Assembly: GCA_014763905.1 (NCBI GenBank)
Contig: JACXUN010000128.1
Coordinates: 1-5,040, forward strand
Direction: 5' to 3'
DNA length: 5,040 bases
Origin: Campylobacterales bacterium
GTDB lineage: Bacteria > Campylobacterota > Campylobacteria > Campylobacterales > Sulfurovaceae
Made by a program: the position numbers and the translations under genes. Shown one piece after another: positions 1-5,040 of this stretch (position 1 is the stretch's first letter; every line of letters starts with the position of its first letter). The notes under the pieces are model-generated. The model was not told the DNA's origin. It did no database searches and saw nothing but the letters and a program-made list of their open reading frames with translations.

Positions 1-2
1 TA

Positions 3-725
3 ATAGAGTTTGATGCGATCTGTACCCAACATGGCTTGCGATATTGGTTGGATTCGGGAACTCTATTGGGTGCGGTGCGGCATCAAGGATTTATCCCATG
101 GGATGATGATATCGATATCTCGATGCCGCTGGAAGACTATAACCGTTTCCAAGAGATTGCCGGGGAGTATCTTTCAGAAAATATATTCCTGCAAACCTCT
201 CAAACTGACCCGAGTTTTCGATTTGATTACATGAAGTTACGTTCTAATCAAGCTTCGATTGTCGAATTCCATGAAAAAGAGAAACAGGTCGCTTATCATC
301 AAGGAGTTTTTATCGATATCTTCCCGATGTACGTGATTAAAAAGAGTCCAATACGTCAATGGTACTATGACACAGCCTTTAGTGTGATTCGCTATGCTTC
401 CGCTCCCAATCTACACGCACCAAAAGGGGCAGTCTCCATACCGTGGATACGTCATTTTTTGACATGGACACTTGAAAAAATGCATATTGGCTGGGAAAAT
501 TCAGAGAGTGATATTATCTACAGTGGCAAGATGCCCGATGTGGCTGCAATATTTGATTATAAAGGCATATTCCCACTCAAAAAGATGAGTTTTGAATGTC
601 ATGAGTTCTTTGTACCCCATGATCCTGATCACTATCTTGGGGCAATTTATAGCTTTAACTATATGGAGTTACCGCCTGAGGAGAAACGCTTGATTCATGC
701 CCATGAGGTGGTGATTAAAAATTGA
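3..725 (+). CDS. LicD-family phosphotransferase/nucleotidyltransferase-fold protein, 5'-truncated by the window edge
   Basis: The LicD family has a nucleotidyltransferase-like fold and attaches phosphorylated groups, classically phosphocholine from CDP-choline, to surface polysaccharide, LPS or teichoic acid; the substrate here is unknown. The reading frame is open to the left edge. The family core is unmistakable: RYWLDSGTLLGAVRHQGFIP followed by WDDDIDI, with the metal-binding Asp cluster at bases 102-116. A second family motif, GVFIDIFP, is at 303-326. The C-terminal part, FPLKKMSFECHEFFVPHD then YLGAIY and LPPEEKR, is also typical. A TTG at 36 could be mistaken for a start, but the residues encoded before it (IEFDAICTQHG) match the usual helix preceding the core, so the true start lies off the window, probably some tens of residues upstream. 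The gene ends with TGA at 723-725 and converges on the oor operon. No signal peptide or membrane segment is visible in the part present. The family call is firm; the sugar or polymer target is not known. Confidence 0.9.
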   Translation: MEFDAICTQHGLRYWLDSGTLLGAVRHQGFIPWDDDIDISMPLEDYNRFQEIAGEYLSENIFLQTSQTDPSFRFDYMKLRSNQASIVEFHEKEKQVAYHQGVFIDIFPMYVIKKSPIRQWYYDTAFSVIRYASAPNLHAPKGAVSIPWIRHFLTWTLEKMHIGWENSESDIIYSGKMPDVAAIFDYKGIFPLKKMSFECHEFFVPHDPDHYLGAIYSFNYMELPPEEKRLIHAHEVVIKN

Positions 726-758
726 ATGATTGAAAAATTTTGAAAAATTATAGAGAGA

Positions 759-783
759 TTACACAAGGAAAATCCTTGTGTAA
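759..783 (-). terminator. Hairpin in the convergent gap, probable terminator of the oor operon
   Basis: An uninterrupted 11-bp inverted repeat (759-769 pairing with 773-783) with a 3-base loop lies 12 bases beyond the oorC stop codon. Read on the minus strand it is followed by a T-rich stretch that includes a run of five T about 15 bases on, rather than directly at the stem. On the plus strand the stem is preceded by A-rich sequence and followed by a mixed CAGTGCAGCG with no T-run. It is therefore a better terminator for oor than for the licD-like gene, although it may act in both directions. The stem is AT-rich, with four G-C pairs, and the T-tract is imperfect. Confidence 0.65.
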
Positions 784-795
784 ACAGTGCAGCGA

Positions 796-1359
796 TTAAG
801 CCATTGCTGCCTTGGCTTCGTTAGCGTACTTGTTTCCAAGATCAAACGCTTTGAGGTTTGCTTCATGTACTTTTTTCGGTACTTTAGAGAGCATTACCGC
901 TTTGAGTGTCTCATCGTCGATGGCATTCATAAAGTTATTAGCGATCGCAAGGGCAATAACAGATTGAGTTAGTACCAATCCGACTTCCTCTTTTGCAATG
1001 GTGATAATAGGAATCTCAACGATATTCCACTTCTTCTTATCCTCTTCAGATGGTGTGATCAATGCCGGGTCGATAACGATGGTTCCACCTTCTGATACCC
1101 CACCTTTAAAGAGGTCATAACTTACCTGTGCAACAGAAAGCATGAAGTCGATCTCTCCATCGTTTGCGTATGGATAGAAGATTTCATCATCATCCAAAGT
1201 AATATCAACAACGGTTGGTCCACCACGTACTTGTGAAGTATAGGTAGCAGTTTTAAGTCCATATCCTCCCAGTTTGATTTTCGCCGCTGCAAAAATCTCA
1301 CCAGCAAGAAGAACACCCTGTCCACCAACGCCTGTAAATCTCATTAATGTTCGTGCCAT
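796..1359 (-). CDS. oorC: 2-oxoglutarate:acceptor oxidoreductase, gamma subunit (OorC)
   Basis: This is the gamma subunit of the four-part 2-oxoacid:ferredoxin oxidoreductase, cytoplasmic and 187 residues long, close to the size of known OorC proteins (about 186). It consists of a single POR gamma domain. The conserved GVGGQGV loop is at residues 10-16 and the YTSQVRGG motif at 40-47, both diagnostic of the family. In related enzymes this domain helps form the CoA-binding side of the active site. The ATG start at 1357-1359 has a clear AAGGAG ribosome binding site (1368-1373) eight bases upstream, placed in the 16-base gap after oorB. It is the last gene of the operon and is followed by a hairpin. 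No irregularity is seen. Specificity for 2-oxoglutarate rather than pyruvate is inferred from the D-A-B-C gene order. Confidence 0.94.
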   Translation of the reverse strand: MARTLMRFTGVGGQGVLLAGEIFAAAKIKLGGYGLKTATYTSQVRGGPTVVDITLDDDEIFYPYANDGEIDFMLSVAQVSYDLFKGGVSEGGTIVIDPALITPSEEDKKKWNIVEIPIITIAKEEVGLVLTQSVIALAIANNFMNAIDDETLKAVMLSKVPKKVHEANLKAFDLGNKYANEAKAAMA

Positions 1360-1375
1360 TGTGTCTTCTCCTTAA

Positions 1376-2233
1376 TTATATTTTCTTCTTAAAGTCAGCT
1401 TGAGTAATCACACCACGCTTACCTTGGTGAACTGCTTTGATATCTTCGTACATATCACAGTACTCACGTACTTCCATGTCTTGCTTCAAGATACCGGTTG
1501 GAAGAAGGTTAAGCTGCTCTTCCGGGCTAAGCTCATCATACTTTTTCTTAGGCATGGTGATGCTATCGATCCAGTCAAGGTTTTCCATAGCTGATTGCAT
1601 TTTGTTCTTACGTCCAAAGTTGATGTGACAGTTTGACATCGCCTCAACATAAGAGAATCCTCTATGCTTAATCGCTTCAACAAAAAGCTTCTCTAATTTC
1701 TTAGGAGCGGTTACATTCTCTCTACCGACAAATGAAGCACCGGCAGCAATTGCCAATTTACATCCGTCAAAAGTTGGGTCGATGTTACCCGCTTTTTGAG
1801 AAACGGTCCACATACCTTGTGGGGTGGTTGGTGAAGTTTGTGAGTTGGTTAGACCATAGATGAAGTTTTGGATAACGATAAGGGTAATATCGATATTTCT
1901 TCTACATCCGTGAATCGTATGGTTACCACCGATTGCAAGGGCATCACCGTCACCGGCAACACATACAACCGTTTTGCTTGGGTTAGCCAATTTTATACCG
2001 GTAGCAAACGCAACGGTTCGTCCGTGTGTAGTGTGAACGGTATTGAAGTCTAAATACGAAGAGAATCGTCCTGAACATCCAATTCCGGAAACAACACAAA
2101 TTTCATCTTGGCTTAGACCCAATTTATTTACTGCTCTGATGAATGATTTTAATACAACACCATCACCACATCCCCAACACCAGAGTGTTGGCATCTTCTC
2201 AAGTCTTAAATATTGATCATAATTAAATGCCAT
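1376..2233 (-). CDS. oorB: 2-oxoglutarate:acceptor oxidoreductase, beta subunit, thiamine diphosphate-binding (OorB)
   Basis: The beta subunit binds thiamine diphosphate (TPP) and one [4Fe-4S] cluster and carries out the oxidative decarboxylation chemistry or its reverse. It has 285 residues, slightly longer than the roughly 270 I recall for relatives. The cluster cysteines expected for the family are all present: Cys19 and Cys22 in WCWGCGDG, Cys53 in SGIGCSGR, and Cys202 in SNCHINFGR. The TPP/Mg motif starts with GDGD at 94-97 and ends with the N123-FIYGLT segment. The NSQTSPTTP stretch that follows is the usual form in Campylobacterota OorB as I remember it, replacing the GGQ(Y/T)SPT of other families. 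The ATG at 2231-2233 lies one base after the oorA stop, with an AAGAGGT ribosome binding site (2242-2248) inside the oorA end, which suggests translational coupling. Confidence 0.95.
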   Translation of the reverse strand: MAFNYDQYLRLEKMPTLWCWGCGDGVVLKSFIRAVNKLGLSQDEICVVSGIGCSGRFSSYLDFNTVHTTHGRTVAFATGIKLANPSKTVVCVAGDGDALAIGGNHTIHGCRRNIDITLIVIQNFIYGLTNSQTSPTTPQGMWTVSQKAGNIDPTFDGCKLAIAAGASFVGRENVTAPKKLEKLFVEAIKHRGFSYVEAMSNCHINFGRKNKMQSAMENLDWIDSITMPKKKYDELSPEEQLNLLPTGILKQDMEVREYCDMYEDIKAVHQGKRGVITQADFKKKI

Positions 2234-2234
2234 C

Positions 2235-3389
2235 TTAGAATACCTCTTTTACTTTGTTTACAATTTCGTAAGGGGAGATCGCTCGTCCGTTAACCTTGTA
2301 AAGACCTTCAATATCAAGTCTTCCTGAAACTCTCTCTACCTCTTCGGTGTATTGTCTAATGTTTAGCTCAACACAAAGAACATTTTTGATTTTGTCTGTA
2401 TGCTTTTTTATGGTTTCTGCCGGACTTGGCCACAATGTAATTGGTCTAAATAGACCTGCTTTGATACCATCTTTTCTTAAGTGTCGGATTGCCTCTTTAG
2501 CCGCCAATGATACTGAACCGTAAGCAATGATCAGTACTTCACCCTCTTCACCGGTTAAGTCATCCATCATAAACTCTTCGTTCAATTCGATCTCATCTCT
2601 ATGAGCCATAACTTTGTCTTCAAGTCTCTGGATCAGTTTTCTACAAGTTTCGATCTCTTCAGTCGGGAAACCTTTAGCATCATGGTGAAGTCCTGTGAAG
2701 TGGTATCGGTAACCCTCAAACATTGGGTTAAGAACCGCTGCATCCGTTGGTCCGCACTCATATGGTCTATACTCTTCTGGCGCACCTTCAAATCGCTTTC
2801 TTGGTACGATTCCTGCTTGAACCGCTTCTACGGTCGGGATATCTGCTTTACCGTGCATATGTCCGATAGTTTCGTCAGTCAATACGAAAACCGGCTGCAT
2901 AAATCTATCAGCAAGGTTAAATGCACGTACTACTTCAGTATAACACTCAGCAAGGTTACCGGCACATAGAGTGATAGATCGGTAGTCACCGTGTGATGGG
3001 TTTTTTGCCTGTCTAACGTCTCCTTGTGAAACACGGGTTGGAAGACCGGTTGAAGGACCCCCTCTCATAACGTTCACAACAACCAATGGAACTTCAGCCA
3101 TTTGAGCCAATCCAAGGTTTTCTGCTTTGAGTGAAATACCAGGTCCTGAAGTAGCGGTCATGGTTCTAACACCTGACATACCGGCACCGATCGCTGCGGC
3201 AACACTGCCAATCTCATCTTCCATCTGAATGGCAGTACCACCGGCAGCCGGCAAAAGGTCTGAGATAGTGTGCATTATTTCTGATGATGGGGTAATAGGG
3301 TAACCGGCAAAAAATTGACATCCTGCATCTACTGCAGCGATTGCAGCCAGATCGTTACCTGTTGAAATAATTTCTCTTGTTGCTGACAT
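2235..3389 (-). CDS. oorA: 2-oxoglutarate:acceptor oxidoreductase, alpha subunit (OorA)
   Basis: The alpha subunit contributes the pyrimidine-side TPP domain and the substrate pocket. It has 384 residues, close to the family's usual 375-385. The N-terminal POR domain (about 1-240) carries GYPITPSSE at 29-37, whose Thr-Pro loop contacts the 2-oxoacid. It also has QMEDEIGSVAAAIGAG (55-70), TSGPG (80-84) and the RGGPSTGLPT strand-loop (109-118). The C-terminal part (about 285-384) is a transketolase-C-like domain containing LIIAYGSVS and the FRPITLWP segment. There is no N-terminal gamma-domain fusion; gamma is encoded separately by oorC. The start is ATG at 3387-3389, sharing one base with the oorD stop (TAATG). 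A perfect AAGGAGG ribosome binding site (3397-3403) lies seven bases upstream. The gene is intact. Confidence 0.96.
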   Translation of the reverse strand: MSATREIISTGNDLAAIAAVDAGCQFFAGYPITPSSEIMHTISDLLPAAGGTAIQMEDEIGSVAAAIGAGMSGVRTMTATSGPGISLKAENLGLAQMAEVPLVVVNVMRGGPSTGLPTRVSQGDVRQAKNPSHGDYRSITLCAGNLAECYTEVVRAFNLADRFMQPVFVLTDETIGHMHGKADIPTVEAVQAGIVPRKRFEGAPEEYRPYECGPTDAAVLNPMFEGYRYHFTGLHHDAKGFPTEEIETCRKLIQRLEDKVMAHRDEIELNEEFMMDDLTGEEGEVLIIAYGSVSLAAKEAIRHLRKDGIKAGLFRPITLWPSPAETIKKHTDKIKNVLCVELNIRQYTEEVERVSGRLDIEGLYKVNGRAISPYEIVNKVKEVF

Positions 3390-3721
3390 TAGTTAGCCTC
3401 CTTGTAATCTAAAGGTAATCTATACCCGTTGTTCATAATTGCCTCTTGTCGTGCTTTGGCACTGTCAGTTAATTTAGCAAATTTAAACTCTTTCTTATCT
3501 GCAACATAAATTGCAAAGTCTGGACACGAGAGTTCACACTCATTACATCCGATACATGACTCAGGTGCTACGATATCAATCATTGCCCCTAGTGTTGAAC
3601 TTGGTTCTGCTTTCATAGAAAGTACACCAGCTGGACATGCATCCACACAGATATCACAGGCTTTACATCGAGCTGTGTTTACCCATACTGGAGTATTCTC
3701 AGGAGCTATCATTACTGCCAT
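3389..3721 (-). CDS. oorD: 2-oxoglutarate:acceptor oxidoreductase, delta subunit, 2x[4Fe-4S] ferredoxin-like (OorD)
   Basis: This small ferredoxin-like delta subunit (110 residues) passes electrons between the TPP site of the beta subunit and the external carrier. It has two complete CxxCxxCxxxCP motifs, Cys19/22/25/29 and Cys56/59/62/66, giving two [4Fe-4S] clusters. A 26-residue spacer between the motifs and a short C-terminal extension (about 75-110) are typical of OorD. The ATG at 3719-3721 is preceded by AAAGGGG (3727-3733) with a five-base spacer. It is the first gene of the operon, with no other gene for 466 bases upstream, so the operon promoter must lie in that spacer or be fed by weak readthrough from the gene at 4188. 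It overlaps oorA by one base. Confidence 0.95.
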   Translation of the reverse strand: MAVMIAPENTPVWVNTARCKACDICVDACPAGVLSMKAEPSSTLGAMIDIVAPESCIGCNECELSCPDFAIYVADKKEFKFAKLTDSAKARQEAIMNNGYRLPLDYKEAN

Positions 3722-3857
3722 TTGGTCCCCTTTAATTTATTTGAAATTTAAGTGAGGTTCGTTCACTGGTAATAGAATATCTTAGTTTGGGTAACGACAA
3801 TTTGAATAACTCTTAATTATTAGTGCAATAACTTTTGATGTTACCTTTCTGGACAAG

Positions 3858-3863
3858 GTTATA
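3858..3863 (-). promoter_or_regulatory. Possible -10 box of the oor operon
   Basis: TATAAC on the minus strand matches five of six bases of the TATAAT consensus. It would start a transcript near 3850 with a leader of about 130 bases before oorD. No good -35 box is found at 17 bases (TTCGTA), but Campylobacterota sigma-70 promoters commonly lack one. A weaker alternative is TATTCT nearer the gene (about 3774-3779). In such AT-rich DNA, matches of this quality occur by chance. Confidence 0.25.
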
Positions 3864-3915
3864 AGCTTTTATCCAATGTGTACGAAATATAGAAACAAAA
3901 GTAGGTTAAAAGCTT
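3863..3915. repeat. Imperfect 12-bp inverted repeat in the oorD upstream region
   Basis: AAGCTTTTATCC at 3863-3874 pairs with GGTTAAAAGCTT at 3904-3915, matching 11 of 12 positions, with 29 bases between. Its right arm lies inside a second inverted repeat (3895-3960), so the two cannot both form as simple nested stems. The repeat itself is directly visible; a function is not. Confidence 0.45.
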
Positions 3916-3960
3916 TGAAAAAAGTGAGAATCAGGATGATAATCTCTGTCTAACTTTTGT
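3895..3960. repeat. 8-bp inverted repeat enclosing a small hairpin
   Basis: ACAAAAGT at 3895-3902 is exactly complementary to ACTTTTGT at 3953-3960. Between the arms, GAGAATCA (3926-3933) pairs with TGAT-TCTC (3937-3940 and 3943-3946, with a two-base AA bulge) around a GGA loop. The outer arms interleave with the 3863/3904 repeat. Confidence 0.4.
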
Positions 3961-4187
3961 CTTAAAAGCCTATTTTTCGGTATTTAATTTTTGAATAATA
4001 GGTCGAAGTAAGATAACTCTTGTAAATAATGACATGGAAGGCTGAATGCATTGTTTTGTGTATATTTTATAAAAGTTATAAAGCAATATGTCACCAAATT
4101 GCTCTTTTAAGTTTTTTTTAGCGTTTTAGTAAAGCAGTTTGAGTTATTTTAAACTTCAGTTAGCGATTGAGTTACGAAATGACATGC

Positions 4188-4847
4188 CTACTCTTGATAA
4201 GGGAGTTGCTCAATATCCGGATTGGGGTGGTGAATCAGATGGCTGTGATGGGTATATCGGCTAGAAGGGTTATTAATCTCATCCAACATTTTGAGCAGCT
4301 TCTGTTCCGTTTCTATGGAGATATTACCGGTAGCGACGATGGCTAAAATACGTTCGGCATACTCTTTTTTGGCGAGCAGATATTTATACTCTTTCTCTTT
4401 TTCCATTTCAACTTGTGCAAGGTTCTTTTGGTAACGTAAATAGATATAGATTAGGATAAAAACCAAAATAGCCATCGTAATAAGCATCCGATTATCTTCT
4501 TGTTTCTGTTTATCTAATGATTGGTATTTGAGGTTGGCGAGGGTACTGTCAGTTTTATATTCGATCTCTTTTAGTTCGACATCGGTATCGTATTTATCTT
4601 TGGTGATTTCTATATTCTGCTCAATACGCAGCTCTTCAATACTCTTTTGATTTTCGAGTTCAGCCATCTTGATCGCTTGTTCTTGTTCCAGCTTTTCTTG
4701 ATCGAGTTGAAGTTTTTGTTCATTATTGGTTTGGGGTTGTTCGATAATTCTCCGTACCGCCTCTTCCGGCGTGTTACTCACTGAAAATGCAGAGAGTACA
4801 ACATAACCAACAATGGCTGATAAAATAACTAGAAGTACTTCTTTCAT
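4188..4847 (-). CDS. Unrecognised two-helix membrane protein with long coiled coil and His-rich C-terminus
   Basis: I do not recognise this 219-residue protein. It starts with a hydrophobic helix at residues 4-23, which could be an uncleaved anchor or a signal peptide. Residues 40-118 are a Glu/Lys/Gln-rich, Pro- and Gly-free stretch with heptad-like spacing, predicted coiled coil. A second membrane helix spans about 121-137 and is followed by RYQK, favouring a cytoplasmic C-terminus. A charged helix (about 142-168) and a short helical segment (177-191) follow. The tail carries five His at 200, 201, 203, 206 and 207. Positive-inside reasoning suggests a membrane hairpin with the coiled coil in the periplasm; this is inference. 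The ATG at 4845-4847 has AAAAGG (4857-4862) nine bases upstream and a good -10 box further up. It appears to be a single-gene unit. Its base composition resembles its neighbours, so nothing suggests recent transfer. Confidence 0.85.
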   Translation of the reverse strand: MKEVLLVILSAIVGYVVLSAFSVSNTPEEAVRRIIEQPQTNNEQKLQLDQEKLEQEQAIKMAELENQKSIEELRIEQNIEITKDKYDTDVELKEIEYKTDSTLANLKYQSLDKQKQEDNRMLITMAILVFILIYIYLRYQKNLAQVEMEKEKEYKYLLAKKEYAERILAIVATGNISIETEQKLLKMLDEINNPSSRYTHHSHLIHHPNPDIEQLPYQE

Positions 4848-4882
4848 CTAACCGAGCCTTTTAAAATCCCTTAGCTTGGTTA

Positions 4883-4888
4883 ATTATA
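4883..4888 (-). promoter_or_regulatory. Probable sigma-70 -10 box for the coiled-coil membrane protein gene
   Basis: A perfect TATAAT on the minus strand lies 35 bases before the ATG at 4847, within a longer TATATAATTA. It is preceded by a run of seven A. Transcription would start near 4876, leaving a leader of about 29 bases that includes the AAAAGG ribosome binding site. There is no recognisable -35 box, which is usual for Campylobacterota housekeeping promoters. Confidence 0.55.
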
Positions 4889-4952
4889 TATTTTTTTGCC
4901 TTAACATAGATTAATAGAATCTGTAAAAAAGGTATTAATTGAATGAAAATCT

Positions 4953-4965
4953 ATTGATCATCAAT
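4953..4965. promoter_or_regulatory. Short dyad, possible operator
   Basis: ATTGAT-C-ATCAAT is a perfect 6-bp dyad around one base, located about 65 bases upstream of the -10 box of the membrane-protein gene. It overlaps a second dyad, TTGAT-N5-ATCAA (4954-4968). This resembles a CRP/FNR half-site pair (TTGAT-N4-ATCAA) but has one base too many in the centre. It may be a binding site for that gene or for a divergent gene beyond the right edge, or chance in AT-rich DNA. Confidence 0.25.
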
Positions 4966-5040
4966 CAAATAAAATCTTTTATAAGAAATATTAATTTATT
5001 ATTATGATTTTATAGTTTAAGTGAAAAATAGAAAGCAGGT

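Larger units (their letters stand above)
3722..4187. other. AT-rich intergenic spacer upstream of oorD, no credible gene
   Basis: This 466-base stretch lies between two minus-strand genes. All start codons I followed in it run only a few codons before a stop (for example from 4035, 4048 and 4088 on the plus strand). I see no tRNA-like T-loop or insertion-sequence end. It contains the oorD leader, a possible -10 box and several inverted repeats (listed separately), plus the direct repeat TTGAGTTA at 4139-4146 and 4167-4174. It must also include the 3' end of the transcript from the gene at 4188, but I find no convincing terminator on the minus strand there. Confidence 0.7.

Noticed and set aside
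36..38. TTG at 36 as the start of the LicD gene
   Set aside because: It falls inside the conserved core (the Leu before RYWLDSGT) and the frame is open upstream to the window edge with family-like residues.
10..234. Short plus-strand open frame overlapping the LicD gene in another frame
   Set aside because: The LicD frame carries the conserved motifs over the same bases; the alternative product is low-complexity shadow sequence.
2601..2969. 122-codon plus-strand open frame opposite oorA
   Set aside because: It lies wholly antisense to a highly conserved gene, has no family motif, and is rich in residues expected from reverse reading (many Ser, Phe, Trp, Cys).
796..3721. Alternative identity as pyruvate or branched-chain 2-oxoacid:ferredoxin oxidoreductase
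   Set aside because: The delta-alpha-beta-gamma order, the separate small gamma subunit and the Campylobacterota-type IYGLTNSQTSPTTP in the beta subunit fit Oor; Campylobacterota Por has a different gene order (gamma-delta-alpha-beta).
4082..4111. Plus-strand terminator: AGCAAT/ATTGCT stem followed by T-rich sequence
   Set aside because: The stem is only six AT-rich pairs with a ten-base loop, and no plus-strand gene lies upstream of it for more than 3 kb.
3722..4187. tRNA or small protein gene in the long spacer
   Set aside because: No tRNA T-arm consensus or paired acceptor arms were found, and the start codons I followed run into stops within a few codons.
4954..4968. FNR/CRP-type site TTGAT-N-ATCAA
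   Set aside because: The spacer is five bases, not the four required by the canonical site, and it lies far from the -10 box; kept only as a generic dyad.

Overview
The window looks like a piece of chromosome from a Campylobacterota (epsilonproteobacterial) bacterium. The best clue is a complete four-gene operon in the order oorD-oorA-oorB-oorC, the arrangement known from Helicobacter, Campylobacter, Sulfurimonas and Sulfurovum relatives. The AT-rich spacers and moderate-GC genes also fit. A free-living Sulfurovum- or Sulfurimonas-like organism is my guess; the genus cannot be fixed from this window.

Layout from left to right. Bases 1-725 (+) hold a LicD-family transferase whose N-terminus lies outside the left edge. 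A strong hairpin (759-783) sits in the convergent gap and probably ends the operon arriving from the right. On the minus strand, 3721 down to 796, come oorD, oorA, oorB and oorC. They are packed with a 1-base overlap and gaps of 1 and 16 bases. Next is a 466-base AT-rich spacer (3722-4187) with no credible gene, some inverted repeats and a possible promoter. It is followed by one unrecognised minus-strand gene (4188-4847), a two-helix membrane protein with a long charged coiled coil and a His-rich tail. The last 193 bases are intergenic, with a good -10 box for that gene and a short dyad.

The four Oor subunits together form 2-oxoglutarate:acceptor oxidoreductase, a cytoplasmic thiamine-diphosphate/iron-sulfur enzyme. 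It interconverts 2-oxoglutarate + CoA with succinyl-CoA + CO2 using a low-potential carrier such as ferredoxin or flavodoxin. In autotrophic Campylobacterota it runs in the carboxylating direction as a key step of the reductive TCA cycle; in host-associated relatives it runs oxidatively. All expected cofactor motifs are intact. The LicD gene probably belongs to a surface-glycan locus further left and has no evident functional link to oor.

I see no mobile element, CRISPR array, rRNA, tRNA or defence system. Nothing here is convincingly a new system. The least explained items are the coiled-coil membrane protein and the long structured-looking spacer upstream of oorD.
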